Positions 1 through 9,126 of a stretch of 40,478 nucleotides of DNA are shown piece by piece (position 1 is the first letter of the stretch; every line of letters starts with the position of its first letter). A program made the position numbers and the translations under genes. The notes beneath the pieces are model-generated. The model did no database searches. It was not told the DNA's origin and worked only from the letters and a program-made list of their open reading frames with translations. Source of the DNA: Kiritimatiellia bacterium (GTDB taxonomy: Bacteria > Verrucomicrobiota > Kiritimatiellia > RFP12 > UBA1067); the NCBI GenBank assembly GCA_017450695.1, contig JAFSTA010000231.1:1-40478 (forward strand). Reading direction: 5' to 3'.

Positions 1-1
1 C

Positions 2-1159
2 GCCGGCCACCCGCTCGTGAACGCGGTGACGGAAATCGTGCTGAAGGAGTCGCGCCCGTACCTCAAGGCGGGCACGGTGATGGTCAACCCCAACGACGAG
101 GGGACGGAGCCGTACCTGCTCTTCATGATCGACCATTCGGTGTCAGCGGGCGGCGAGACAAGCCGGCATACGCTCTCGCGCGAAATCCAGTTTGTCAGGA
201 TGTCGGAGAACAGCGCGCCTGCGCGCGCCGGATGGGCGCCGCACCTCGACTTGACGCCCGCCGACGGGAATCAGGCCGCGCTGTCGCTGGCCGCCGCCGT
301 CAAGCAGCAAGGCTGGATTTCCGGCGATCTGGAGGCGAAGGTGCTGGCCTACGCGGCCGACAACGTGGTGAAGGAACACTACGAGACGGTAAAGACGCGT
401 CAGCTGGAGCGCATCGAGAAACTGCATACGGAAATCTATCACCAACTGACGAAGGCGATCAACTTCTATTCGGCAAAGTACGTTGAACTCCAGGCACAGG
501 CGGTTCAGCCGGACTCGCCGCCGCTTGCCAAGGCGAACGCGGAGAACATGCGCCGCAGGATCGACGACCTCCGCGCGCGCCTGGCCGACCGCGAGGCGAA
601 ACTTGCGCAGGAGCGGAACATCTTCTCCGAGGCGCTGGCCGTGCAGGGCGGCATCATCGTCATTCCGCAGGGACTGCTGGACAAGGCGGGCGGCGGTCAC
701 GGGGTGACCGCCCTACCGAGTGGGGCGACCACGTTCTGCGCCGACGCGGAGGTACGGCGCAGGATCGAGCTTGCGGCGATGAAGGCGGTGATGGACGCCG
801 AGAAGGCACTGGGGAACACGGTGGAGGACGTGTCCGCGCAGAAGGTCGGATGGGACGTCACCTCGCGCCGTCCGGCACCCGCGATGGGCCAGCCCATCCT
901 CGAAGACCGTCTCATCGAGGTGAAGGGGAAGGGCAAGGGATCGGATGTCGTGACGATTTCGCACAACGAAATCTGCACGGCGGTCAACCTGAAGGAGAAA
1001 TTCATCCTCGCAATCGTCATCGTCGATGGCGACGCGGTGGAAGGACCGTACTACGTGAAGGACTGGGTGGATCACGAACCAGACCCGGGACAGGCCAGCA
1101 TCAACTACAGTCTCAGTTACCTGCTTGAAAAGGCGAAGAAGCCGGAGGACGTGGCATGA
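2..1159 (+). CDS. C-terminal part of a helicase-type anti-phage protein with DUF3883 (5' end outside window)
   Basis: The frame is open from the first bases, so the gene begins left of the window; an internal GTG at 17 is unlikely to be the true start. The visible part starts with a segment (GHPLVNAVTE...) typical of the region after the SNF2/superfamily-2 helicase core. A charged coiled coil follows at roughly nt 380-620. The C-terminus (about nt 845-1075) reads GWDV...RLIEVKGKG...ISHNE, which matches the DUF3883 domain often fused to defence helicases. No helicase motif lies inside the window, so the enzymatic part is inferred. Its stop overlaps the next start as ATGA, so it is translationally coupled to the DUF1156 methyltransferase. 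Likely role: nucleic-acid translocase of a DISARM-like or DUF1156/DUF499 defence system. Confidence 0.7.
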   Translation, partial: AGHPLVNAVTEIVLKESRPYLKAGTVMVNPNDEGTEPYLLFMIDHSVSAGGETSRHTLSREIQFVRMSENSAPARAGWAPHLDLTPADGNQAALSLAAAVKQQGWISGDLEAKVLAYAADNVVKEHYETVKTRQLERIEKLHTEIYHQLTKAINFYSAKYVELQAQAVQPDSPPLAKANAENMRRRIDDLRARLADREAKLAQERNIFSEALAVQGGIIVIPQGLLDKAGGGHGVTALPSGATTFCADAEVRRRIELAAMKAVMDAEKALGNTVEDVSAQKVGWDVTSRRPAPAMGQPILEDRLIEVKGKGKGSDVVTISHNEICTAVNLKEKFILAIVIVDGDAVEGPYYVKDWVDHEPDPGQASINYSLSYLLEKAKKPEDVA

Positions 1160-4014
1160 AGATCAAGACGCCGAAGAAGCTCATCGAAGTCAATCTGCCG
1201 TTGAAGGACATCAACGAGGCGGCGGCGAGGGAGAAATCCATTCGTCACGGACATCCATCCACGCTTCACCTCTGGTGGGCGCGTCGTCCGCTGGCGGCGG
1301 CGCGCGCGGTCATCTTCGCGCAGATGGTGAACGACCCCGGCGGGGAACGCGGCTGGGCGAAAGGTCTGACCAAGGAGGAGGCCGAGGCCAGACGGCAGAA
1401 ACTCTTCGGCATCATTCGTGATCTCGTGAAGTGGGAGAACACGAACAACGAAGAAGTACTTGCGCGCGCTCGGGAGGAAATCTGGAAGTCGTGGCGCGAG
1501 ACGTGCGCACTCAACAAGGGCGTGCCGGGATTCGACCCGGAGAAGTTGCCCGCGTTCCATGATCCTTTTGCGGGCGGCGGCACGTTGCCTCTGGAGGCGC
1601 AGAGGCTGGGTCTCGAATCGTATGCCAGCGACTTGAATCCCGTCGCCGTGATGATCAACAAGGCGATGATCGAGATTCCGCCCAAGTTCGCGGGACGCGC
1701 GCCGATCGGGCCAATTCCCAAAGGAGAAGAGCCGCCAGATGAATTCGCCACGTGGCCGGGTGCGACGGGGCTTGCCGAGGATGTGCGGCGGTACGGCTAC
1801 TGGATGCGCGAGGAGGCGAAGAAGCGCATCGGCCACCTCTACCCGCCCGTCGAGATCACGAAGGAGATGGCGAAGAGCAGACCCGACCTGAAACAATACG
1901 TCGGGCAGAAACTGACGGTCATCGCCTGGCTGTGGGCGCGGACGGTGAAAAGCCCCAATCCGCAATTCGCACATGTTGACGTGCCGCTCGTTTCCAGTTT
2001 CGTCCTCTCGGCGAAGGCGGGTAAGGAAGCGTATGTTCAACCGATTGTGGAAGGTGACAAATGGCATTTTGAAGTCCGTGTCGGTAAGCCGCCAAAAGGT
2101 GCAGAACTTGGAACGACGCTCGGAAAGCGAAAAGGATTCAGGTGTGTTCTGACGGACACGCCGATTGACTATAACTACATACGTGATTATGGCAAAGAAC
2201 ACGGACTGGGACAGACGTTGTTTGCGGTTGTGTTGGATGGGCCAAGTGGGCGCATCTACATTGAACCAACGCCGGACATGGAGGAACTTGCTAAATCAGC
2301 CAAACCATCGTGGAAGCCCTCGACGCCTTTACCTGATAACCCGCGCGATTTCAAGACTCCCAACTATGGTTTGACTACCTACGGCGATCTTTTTACAGAC
2401 CGGCAATTGACAGCGCTCAACACCTTTTCCGATCTTGTGCAAGAAGCGCGCAAGGAAGTTATAGGCATATCAAGTGATACAACATACGCGAATGCTATTG
2501 TAACTTATCTGACATTTGCTGTTGATAAAAGCGCAGATTATTGGTCTTCAATTTGTACTTGGCACAGCTCGGGTGAAAAAATGCGCAATACTTTTGGTCG
2601 CCAGGCGATACCAATGTCATGGGATTATGCAGAAGTAAATCCTTTGTGTGAATCTACAGGCAATTGGCGAGCAATGGTCGATTGGATTGTGAAGGTGGTA
2701 GGATTCTTCCCGTCGCAAAAAAACGGGAATGCCGTTCAAACCGACGCACAGACACAAGAAATTTCTCGAGAGAAGGTCATTTCTACGGATCCACCATATT
2801 ATGATAATATAGGTTATGCAGATCTTTCAGATTATTTTTACATCTGGATGCGCCGTGGATTGAGAGACATATATCCGGAACTCTTTTCCACAATGGCAAC
2901 ACCCAAGACAGAGGAACTGGTTGCTACACCATACAGACATGGAGGAAAAGAAGCGGCTGAACTTTTCTTTATGGATGGCATGACGGCGGCGATGCACAAT
3001 CTTGCGACACTTTCCAAACCGTCATTTCCTGTAAGCATCTACTATGCGTTCAAGCAATCAGAGACGGATGACTCGGGGACAAGCAATGCCGGTTGGGAGT
3101 CATTCTTAGAAGCGGTGATTCGTGCAGGCTTTGCAATTACTGGGACTTGGCCAATACGGACGGAATTGGAAAATAGGATGATAGGTTCAGGCGCCAACGC
3201 ACTTGCTTCTTCCATCGTCCTTGTCTGCCGTAAGCGCGCGGAGGACGCGATTACGATTTCGCGTCCACAGTTCCTGAAGGAGCTGCGTGTTGAGATGCAC
3301 GTTGCGCTGATGGACATGACGAACGGCGATGCGGAGCATGGAGCGATTGCGCCGGTCGATTTGCAGCAGGCGGCGATCGGCCCGGGCATGGGCGTGTATT
3401 CCAAGTACAAGGCTGTCCAGAAGATGGACGGCAGCAAGATGTCCGTCCACGAGGCGATGTTGGAGATCATGAAGGAGATCGATTCGTTCCTGAATCCCGA
3501 CACGGCGTTGAAGGACGTCGATTCCTCGACGCGCTTCTTCGTGGAATGGTTCAAGGTACACGGCTTCGACGACGGCCCGTTCGGCGAGGCGCAGACCTTG
3601 GCTACAGCGAAGAACACCACGGTGCAGCATATGGTCGATTCGGGCGTGGCGGTGTCGGGCGGCGGCAAGATGCGCATCCTCAACTGGGAGGAATACCCGG
3701 ATGATCCCGATTACGATCCGCGCGAGGACGACAATCTTCCGTTGTGGGAGGCGTGCCACCGCATCATCCGTGAACTGAAGACGGGAAGTGAACGGAAGGC
3801 GGCGACGTTGCTCGCGAAGATGCCCGCGAAACTTTCCGACGGCATCTACCATCTGGCGTACTACCTCTATGATTTTTGCACGAAACAGGGCGATGCGGCG
3901 AACGCGCGTGTCTATAACGCGTTAGCGACGAGCTGGGAGGATGTGTTGCTGATCAAGGACGAAATTCAGACCGCTACGGCACCGGTGATGAAGCAGGGAG
4001 AATTCGATCTGTGA
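1156..4014 (+). CDS. DUF1156-type adenine-specific DNA methyltransferase (anti-phage associated)
   Basis: This 952-residue protein starts with the DUF1156 signature (residues 1-60, including HPSTLHLWWARRPLAAAR). It then has an AdoMet-binding motif DPFAGGGTLP at 136-145 and a catalytic motif DPPYYDNI at 545-552. These are motifs I and IV of N6-adenine (or N4-cytosine) methyltransferases, separated by a long insert that probably contains the target-recognition region. The family is known from defence islands next to DUF499 ATPases and helicases, where it is presumed to mark self DNA; that role is inferred here. The start is the ATG overlapping the previous stop by 4 bp. From about nt 2030 to 3200 base composition falls sharply (21 G+C of 60 at 2461-2520 versus 45 of 60 at 1261-1320), which suggests a mosaic gene. 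Confidence 0.88.
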   Translation: MKIKTPKKLIEVNLPLKDINEAAAREKSIRHGHPSTLHLWWARRPLAAARAVIFAQMVNDPGGERGWAKGLTKEEAEARRQKLFGIIRDLVKWENTNNEEVLARAREEIWKSWRETCALNKGVPGFDPEKLPAFHDPFAGGGTLPLEAQRLGLESYASDLNPVAVMINKAMIEIPPKFAGRAPIGPIPKGEEPPDEFATWPGATGLAEDVRRYGYWMREEAKKRIGHLYPPVEITKEMAKSRPDLKQYVGQKLTVIAWLWARTVKSPNPQFAHVDVPLVSSFVLSAKAGKEAYVQPIVEGDKWHFEVRVGKPPKGAELGTTLGKRKGFRCVLTDTPIDYNYIRDYGKEHGLGQTLFAVVLDGPSGRIYIEPTPDMEELAKSAKPSWKPSTPLPDNPRDFKTPNYGLTTYGDLFTDRQLTALNTFSDLVQEARKEVIGISSDTTYANAIVTYLTFAVDKSADYWSSICTWHSSGEKMRNTFGRQAIPMSWDYAEVNPLCESTGNWRAMVDWIVKVVGFFPSQKNGNAVQTDAQTQEISREKVISTDPPYYDNIGYADLSDYFYIWMRRGLRDIYPELFSTMATPKTEELVATPYRHGGKEAAELFFMDGMTAAMHNLATLSKPSFPVSIYYAFKQSETDDSGTSNAGWESFLEAVIRAGFAITGTWPIRTELENRMIGSGANALASSIVLVCRKRAEDAITISRPQFLKELRVEMHVALMDMTNGDAEHGAIAPVDLQQAAIGPGMGVYSKYKAVQKMDGSKMSVHEAMLEIMKEIDSFLNPDTALKDVDSSTRFFVEWFKVHGFDDGPFGEAQTLATAKNTTVQHMVDSGVAVSGGGKMRILNWEEYPDDPDYDPREDDNLPLWEACHRIIRELKTGSERKAATLLAKMPAKLSDGIYHLAYYLYDFCTKQGDAANARVYNALATSWEDVLLIKDEIQTATAPVMKQGEFDL

Positions 4015-4032
4015 AGAAAGGCTTGTAGGGAG

Positions 4033-4052
4033 GGCGGCTGTCCCCAGCCGCC
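4033..4052. repeat. Hairpin of the AGCTGAGAA-flanked repeat family
   Basis: GGCGGCTG (4033-4040) and CAGCCGCC (4045-4052) form an 8-bp perfect stem with a TCCC loop, followed directly by AGCTGAGAA. The same flank follows other hairpins near 11090 (inverted), 14588, 17408 and 24452. It sits in the 107-nt spacer between the DUF1156 and DUF499 genes. It has no T-run, so it is probably not an intrinsic terminator, though it could act as an mRNA 3' stabiliser. Confidence 0.55.
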
Positions 4053-4121
4053 AGCTGAGAAACTGAATCCCCTACCTACTGAACCACCTAACGTACAAAC
4101 AAGGAATTTGGAGGAAAGAGC

Positions 4122-6980
4122 ATGAAAGCATGGCGAGAAGTGGCGATACCGCATAGTGACGTACTGGCCGGGACGCTCAAGCAGAGCGAGTTCGCGGCAG
4201 ACCTCTCCCGCGTAGCGGCGGGGACGGCGACTCCCGAATATCAGGATCCCGTTCAGTTCTTCAACCGCACCTACATCACGGAAGGGATGAAGATTCTGCT
4301 GGTTTCGATCGTAAAGCGGCTGAACGGAGAGGGCGGCGATCCGGTCATCCAGCTACAGACGAACTTCGGAGGAGGCAAAACGCACACGCTGCTCGCGGTG
4401 TACCATCTGGCGACACGAACGGTCGCGACGAGCAAACTTCGCGGCATTGAAAACATCCTGACGGAGGCGGGGGTTGACGACCTACCCCAAGCGAAGGCGG
4501 TCGTTATTGATGGAAACAACTTCGCGCCGAACCAGCCGCTGGAGACGGAGGGACTACAAATCCGAACCCTCTGGGGTCTGCTCGGTTACCGACTGCTAGG
4601 GTTGGATGGATACAAGCGCATGAAGGCGAGCGATGAGGCGGGAACGGCTCCCAGCAAGGACACGGTGATCCAGCTTTTGAAGGACGCCGGGCCTTGTGTC
4701 ATTCTCTGCGACGAGCTGACCGCGTTCATGCGCCAGCTCATCGATCCGGGGAAGCCGCTGACGGCAGGTACCTTCGAAAGCAACACCTCGTTCATTCAGG
4801 TTCTGACAGAATCCGCGACGGCGGTGAAGACGGTGGTCGTACTGTGTTCGTTGCCCGAGTCGAACACGGAAGTGGCCGGAAACAACGGCATCACCGCGTT
4901 GAACGTCCTTTCCAAATACTCCGGGCGCGTGGAGGCGGTCTGGAAGCCTGTCGCCACGGAGGAGTCGTTCGAGATTGTCCGCCGCAGACTCTTTGAAAGC
5001 GTCGGGGATGAGCAGGAACGAGACGTGACCTGCCAGGCGTTCGCCAAAATGTACACGGACAATCCCAAGCAGTTCCCCATTCACACGCAAGAGGCAAGTT
5101 ATGTCGAACGGATGAAGAAGAGTTACCCGATCCATCCGGAAATCTTCGACCGGCTGTACAACGACTGGTCCACACTTGACCGCTTCCAGCGGACGCGCGG
5201 CGTACTCCAGTACATGGCGATCGTCATCAACCGGCTCTGGTCGCTGAACAACACCGACCCGTTCATCATGCCGGGATCGCTGCCTCTCGCCGACCACGAG
5301 GTGGAGAAGAAGAGCACGCACTACCTGACGCAGGGATGGGATCCCGTGGTCGAAGGGGAGGTGGACGGCGTGATCTCCGTCCCATACCGGTTTGATATCC
5401 AGAAGCCACTATACGGGTGTATTCAGGCGGCCTGTCGGGCGACGAGAACCATTTTCTTCGGGAGTGCACCGTCAAGCGTCAATGTCGGGAAGCAGGCGGT
5501 TCGCGGAATCGACGAGCAACATATCCTGCTGGGGTGCGCCATTCCGGGACACACTCTCGGCACCTACGAGACGGTACTTGGCGATCTGCGCGACCACTGC
5601 ACCCACCTCTATGTCAACCCGGCCAACCAGCGTTACTGGTACGACACACATCCGAACCTCTTGCAGGAGATGCGCAGCCGCAAAGAGAAGATCCCGTTGG
5701 ACAAACAGAAAGCGAAACTGCACGAGGTGGTTGTCAAGATATGCGGGAAAGGGGCAAAACTAAATCGTGTCTATGTGTTCACGCCACATGGGGACATTGG
5801 CGACACGGTACACGACGGACTGGATTTGGTCGTGATGCCGCCAGACCCGAAAATTGCGTTTTCCGCGCACGCACAACCAGCAAAGGAAGCTGCGTATAAA
5901 GCTGCACGGGAGGTGATGCAGAGTCGCGGAGGAGTACCACGCCTCAACACGATGAACCGGATGGTATTCCTCTTCCCGGAGCAGAGCGGGGTTGCCCAGT
6001 TGTTCGATCAGGCGAAAACCTGTCTCGCCTGGAAGGAGATCGTCGAAGCATCCAACGCCGGTGTACTTACGCTCGACAACCTGCAGGTCCATGACGCCAA
6101 AACGAAGATGGCCGGTAGCGAACAATTGCTGACAACGCGGATGAGAGAATGCTACAAGCATCTGCTCGTTCCCGAAACAGGCACAGATGGCAAGACCATC
6201 GAGTTCCGATCATTTATCGTGACAGGAACAGCGGCGAACAGCGTGGCATCCCTTGCGGAGGACGTCCTCACGAACGAGGAACTGTTGGTTCCGAGTTGGT
6301 CACCGATCCACCTTGGAACGGTACTGGAGACCTACTTCAAGAACGCGGCGGAAGTGTCCATCAAGAAACTGTGGAAGGACATCTGCCAATACCCGATGTT
6401 TCCGAGACTGCTCAACGAGGGCGTGTTGGTCGCAACAGTGAAACAAGGAATTGAGAACGGGGGAATGTTTGGGTATGCCGACGGGAAGGTCAATGGGAAA
6501 TACTCCGGGTTCAAATACGGAGAACCTGTGACCATACTGACACCCATCAACGACACGGCGTTGTTGATCTCCCACGAAAAGGCGGAGGAAGTGCATGAGG
6601 CGAGAAAGTGTCCGGTGTGCGGAAACTATCCCTGTATCTGTGCAAAGCCATCTTCACCGAGTTCGGACCCCAGTACTGGTTCGAAGCCGGGGGCACCTGG
6701 ATCAACTCCCCCCCCCGGTACTGGTTCGCGACCGGTATCTGTGGAGAAGCGCAAGTTTTATGGCACCGTGAAGATCGATCCGCATGGCGGCGCGGCGCAG
6801 TTTTCGGACGTGATGGCGGAAGTCGTGAACCTTCTTACTGCGAAACCGGGAGTAACTGTCTCGATCAAGATAGATATCCGGGCGGAATCTCCGGCACCGT
6901 TCGACAAGGCGACCGTGATCCGCCAAGTCGAGGCAAATTGCACCACCCTGAAATTCGAAGAGTCGGCTTTTGAACCCTGA
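4122..6980 (+). CDS. DUF499 family P-loop ATPase (anti-phage associated)
   Basis: This 952-residue protein begins with the DUF499 N-terminus. Walker A is NFGGGKTHT at residues 81-89 and the Walker B-like segment is VILCDEL at 193-199. Near the C-terminus there is a small cysteine cluster ([11 protein letters not shown]), then a Pro/Ser/Gly-rich linker (about 840-875), then a terminal domain of about 85 residues. The start ATG at 4122 has a GGAGG seven bases upstream. DUF499 proteins accompany DUF1156 methyltransferases in defence islands and are thought to be the motor or sensor subunit; the mechanism is not known to me. The linker is encoded by a run of nine C (6708-6716), so strand slippage there would remove the terminal domain. 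Confidence 0.88.
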   Translation: MKAWREVAIPHSDVLAGTLKQSEFAADLSRVAAGTATPEYQDPVQFFNRTYITEGMKILLVSIVKRLNGEGGDPVIQLQTNFGGGKTHTLLAVYHLATRTVATSKLRGIENILTEAGVDDLPQAKAVVIDGNNFAPNQPLETEGLQIRTLWGLLGYRLLGLDGYKRMKASDEAGTAPSKDTVIQLLKDAGPCVILCDELTAFMRQLIDPGKPLTAGTFESNTSFIQVLTESATAVKTVVVLCSLPESNTEVAGNNGITALNVLSKYSGRVEAVWKPVATEESFEIVRRRLFESVGDEQERDVTCQAFAKMYTDNPKQFPIHTQEASYVERMKKSYPIHPEIFDRLYNDWSTLDRFQRTRGVLQYMAIVINRLWSLNNTDPFIMPGSLPLADHEVEKKSTHYLTQGWDPVVEGEVDGVISVPYRFDIQKPLYGCIQAACRATRTIFFGSAPSSVNVGKQAVRGIDEQHILLGCAIPGHTLGTYETVLGDLRDHCTHLYVNPANQRYWYDTHPNLLQEMRSRKEKIPLDKQKAKLHEVVVKICGKGAKLNRVYVFTPHGDIGDTVHDGLDLVVMPPDPKIAFSAHAQPAKEAAYKAAREVMQSRGGVPRLNTMNRMVFLFPEQSGVAQLFDQAKTCLAWKEIVEASNAGVLTLDNLQVHDAKTKMAGSEQLLTTRMRECYKHLLVPETGTDGKTIEFRSFIVTGTAANSVASLAEDVLTNEELLVPSWSPIHLGTVLETYFKNAAEVSIKKLWKDICQYPMFPRLLNEGVLVATVKQGIENGGMFGYADGKVNGKYSGFKYGEPVTILTPINDTALLISHEKAEEVHEARKCPVCGNYPCICAKPSSPSSDPSTGSKPGAPGSTPPPGTGSRPVSVEKRKFYGTVKIDPHGGAAQFSDVMAEVVNLLTAKPGVTVSIKIDIRAESPAPFDKATVIRQVEANCTTLKFEESAFEP

Positions 6981-7182
6981 GCCGAAATTCCTCTATTTTC
7001 GACACTTTCTCTACGTACTCTGCGCCCTTTGCATTCTCTGCGTGAGATCAAAACTCTTGTTCGGGAAAGGTAACAGAGGAATTTGGGATCAACGTTCCTT
7101 TCGGTACTGGGAGTTTGGGAGGCTGGGAGAATAGCCACCCCAATCTCCAAAACTCCGAGACGGTTCTGCGTCTCTGCGAGAG
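6981..7182. repeat. Intergenic repeats (family C then family D) abutting a gene remnant
   Basis: 6995-7085 resembles the family C 'CTCTGCG ... AGGAATTT' element also seen near 21100, 23080 and 40200. 7093-7165 is a diverged copy of family D (gggagtttgggaggctgggag... ctccgagac), whose better copies lie at 24615-24690 and 36200-36285. A CTCTGCG stretch follows to about 7180. No independent gene is visible. Confidence 0.6.
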
Positions 7183-7788
7183 ACATTCTACACCAGTTTC
7201 ACGATCTTCAACGTGAACAACTACGATATGTTCCGCAAACCCGTCGAGGCGCGCGATTTGCTTGCCCAGGCGCTGGAAAGCCCCGGCAAACCTGTTTTGA
7301 AACTACGTCTCGTCTGCATGGGGCACGAGCCAGACTTGAAAGCCGAGCTGGAGAAACAGCTCCAGCCGTTCAAGGTCGAGATCGAGGTCGTCGATATCTT
7401 ACGCGACAAGAAGGACCTCGTCTTCAAGCGCGATTCGGAGGCGGAGATCGTCCGCAAGGGCGGCAAGGTGAAGATCGAGGCGTTTTATCCGTTCAACCTG
7501 ATGAAGAAGCTCTCGCTTCAGAAACCCAAGGTGGGCGAATGGCGCGAACTCGTCGAGAGCGTGATGATTGACTTCAACTACGACGGCGTGGTGTTTGAGC
7601 CGTCCGTCGTCGATATTCCAGAGGACAATGCGTTCGTCAAGGGCGAGTACGCGATTCCCGACGGGGCTGGCAAAATACGCGTGAAGATAACCGACCTCCT
7701 TGCCGAGTCATTCGAGATGGAGGTGAAGCGGGATGGTTGTGCAAAAATGAAAGTATGGTATTGCTTTTGCACGAGCGGGGTGTTATAA
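7183..7788 (+). pseudogene. 3' remnant of a DNA methyltransferase-like gene
   Basis: Recognisable coding begins before any good start codon: upstream of GTG 7213 the same frame reads TFYTSFTIFNVNNYDMF, which looks like the interior of a larger protein. The remaining ~190 residues (FRKPVEARDLLAQAL, EIEVVDILRDKKDLVFKR, FNYDGVVFEPSVVDIP) resemble the C-terminal region of type III/Mod-like site-specific DNA methyltransferases; I am only moderately sure of that family. No catalytic motif survives. The 5' side runs into an intergenic repeat, and the last codons, ending in a TAA at 7786-7788, are the promoter of the next gene, so the natural 3' end is probably lost too. It follows the DUF499 gene directly, so it may be a disabled member of the same island. 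Confidence 0.6.
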
Positions 7789-7789
7789 T
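7739..7789 (+). promoter_or_regulatory. Promoter with palindromic operator candidate upstream of the AAA_14/DUF4143 ATPase
   Basis: TTGCTT (7761-7766), a 17-nt spacer and TATAAT (7784-7789) form a strong sigma-70-type promoter. GTGCAAAA (7739-7746) and TTTTGCAC (7765-7772) are a perfect inverted repeat whose right arm overlaps the -35 box, a layout expected for repressor binding. The leader is only about 18 nt and contains the AAGGAG ribosome binding site. Confidence 0.7.
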
Positions 7790-7813
7790 CGCGTCCCAAA
7801 AAGGAGATGCAAG

Positions 7814-8968
7814 ATGATGATTGAACGCGATATAACAACAGTTGCCCGTAAATTATGGGCGAAATATCCTGTGCTTACGATTACCGGCCCTCGGCAATCC
7901 GGCAAGACGACATTGACGCGACATGTATTTCAAGATGCGGAGTATGTCAATTTGGAGGATCCGGACGTGCATGCGCTGGCATTGTCGGATATGCGTGAAT
8001 TCCTGCGCCGTCATCCGGCACCTGTAATTTTTGATGAAGTACAGTACGTTCCAGAAATCCTGCGCTACATACAGACGGAAGTGGACGAATCGCGTAAGAC
8101 GTCGCAGTACGTACTTACCGGAAGCCATCAGCCGGCGTTGCAGTCGGCAATCAGCGAATCCCTTGCCGGAAGGACGGGAATTTTGGAATTGATGCCTTTG
8201 GCGATTGGCGAGTTGCGCGGGGCGGGGATTGAGAAATTCCGTGACGACTGGATATTCAACGGGTTCATGCCGCGCCTCTATGATTCGGCGCTTGAGCCGT
8301 GCGAACTGTACAGAGATTACTTCCGCACATACGTAGAGCGCGATGTCAGGCAAATGGCGAATCTCCGTCACCTGTCGGCGTTTGAGACTTTCGTCCGGCT
8401 TCTGGCCGGTCGCGTCGGGCAGTTGCTGAATATAAACGCGCTTGCCGATGACGTCGGCATATCCGTTCCGACTGTGAAGGAGTGGCTCTCCGTGATGGAG
8501 GCGTCGTATGTGATACGCATTCTACGCCCTTATTTCCGCAATTTCGGCAAACGATTTGTCAAGTCTCCGAAGGTTTATTTCACCGAGACGGGACTGGCGG
8601 CCTATCTTGTTGGAATTCGTGATTCATCGCAAGTAGCCACGCACCCGCTCATGGGCAGTCTTTTCGAGAACATGGTGGTGATGGAACTTTACAAGGCCCG
8701 CCTGAACAGGGGAGAAGATGCCGACATGTATTTTCTCCGCACTTCGTCGGGAGTTGAGGCCGACGTGGTTGTGGAGAATCGCGGGAGGTTAGACCTCTAT
8801 GAGATAAAGGCGTCGTCCACTTACCACTCCGGGATGTCCGGTAATCTCTCGAAGATTGCCGGATTTGTGCCGGAGTCTGGTTGCCGCACGGTAATCTATT
8901 CAGGGCGGACGCTCGGCAAAGTGGATGATGCAAGAATTGTCAACTTTGCGGAAATACCGCCTGGTTGA
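7814..8968 (+). CDS. AAA_14/DUF4143 family ATPase
   Basis: This 384-residue stand-alone ATPase has Walker A GPRQSGKT at residues 25-32, a Walker B-like PVIFDEVQ near 70, and the C-terminal DUF4143 region, which ends in a PD-(D/E)XK-like pattern (EADVVVEN...LDLYEIKAS). The family is very common in anaerobic bacteria and archaea, is typically found alone, and has no firmly established role. The start ATG 7814 (or 7817) lies 7-10 nt after AAGGAG at 7801-7806, just downstream of a near-consensus promoter. A short ORF follows 14 nt after the stop. Confidence 0.88.
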   Translation: MMIERDITTVARKLWAKYPVLTITGPRQSGKTTLTRHVFQDAEYVNLEDPDVHALALSDMREFLRRHPAPVIFDEVQYVPEILRYIQTEVDESRKTSQYVLTGSHQPALQSAISESLAGRTGILELMPLAIGELRGAGIEKFRDDWIFNGFMPRLYDSALEPCELYRDYFRTYVERDVRQMANLRHLSAFETFVRLLAGRVGQLLNINALADDVGISVPTVKEWLSVMEASYVIRILRPYFRNFGKRFVKSPKVYFTETGLAAYLVGIRDSSQVATHPLMGSLFENMVVMELYKARLNRGEDADMYFLRTSSGVEADVVVENRGRLDLYEIKASSTYHSGMSGNLSKIAGFVPESGCRTVIYSGRTLGKVDDARIVNFAEIPPG

Positions 8969-8982
8969 AGGGGGAACACCAG

Positions 8983-9126
8983 ATGTCCAAAAAGACAATC
9001 CGGTCAGACCTCGCAGATGTCCCGTTCTACGACTATCTCTGGCAGTTCTATTCGCAGAACCGCAAGATGATCCATTCGGTCTATACGCCGCTGTGGCATT
9101 GGGCAATTGTAACACCGGGATTCTGA
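8983..9126 (+). CDS. Small 47-residue ORF, probable truncated gene
   Basis: The ORF starts at ATG 8983 with GAAGGGGGA a few bases upstream and ends at TGA 9124-9126, 14 nt after the AAA_14 gene. The peptide begins MSKKTIRSDLADVPFYDYLW and is rich in aromatic residues. It looks like the ordered N-terminus of a larger protein rather than random translation, and it ends just before repeat DNA. I do not recognise the family. It may be a decayed gene or a real small partner of the ATPase. Confidence 0.4.
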   Translation: MSKKTIRSDLADVPFYDYLWQFYSQNRKMIHSVYTPLWHWAIVTPGF

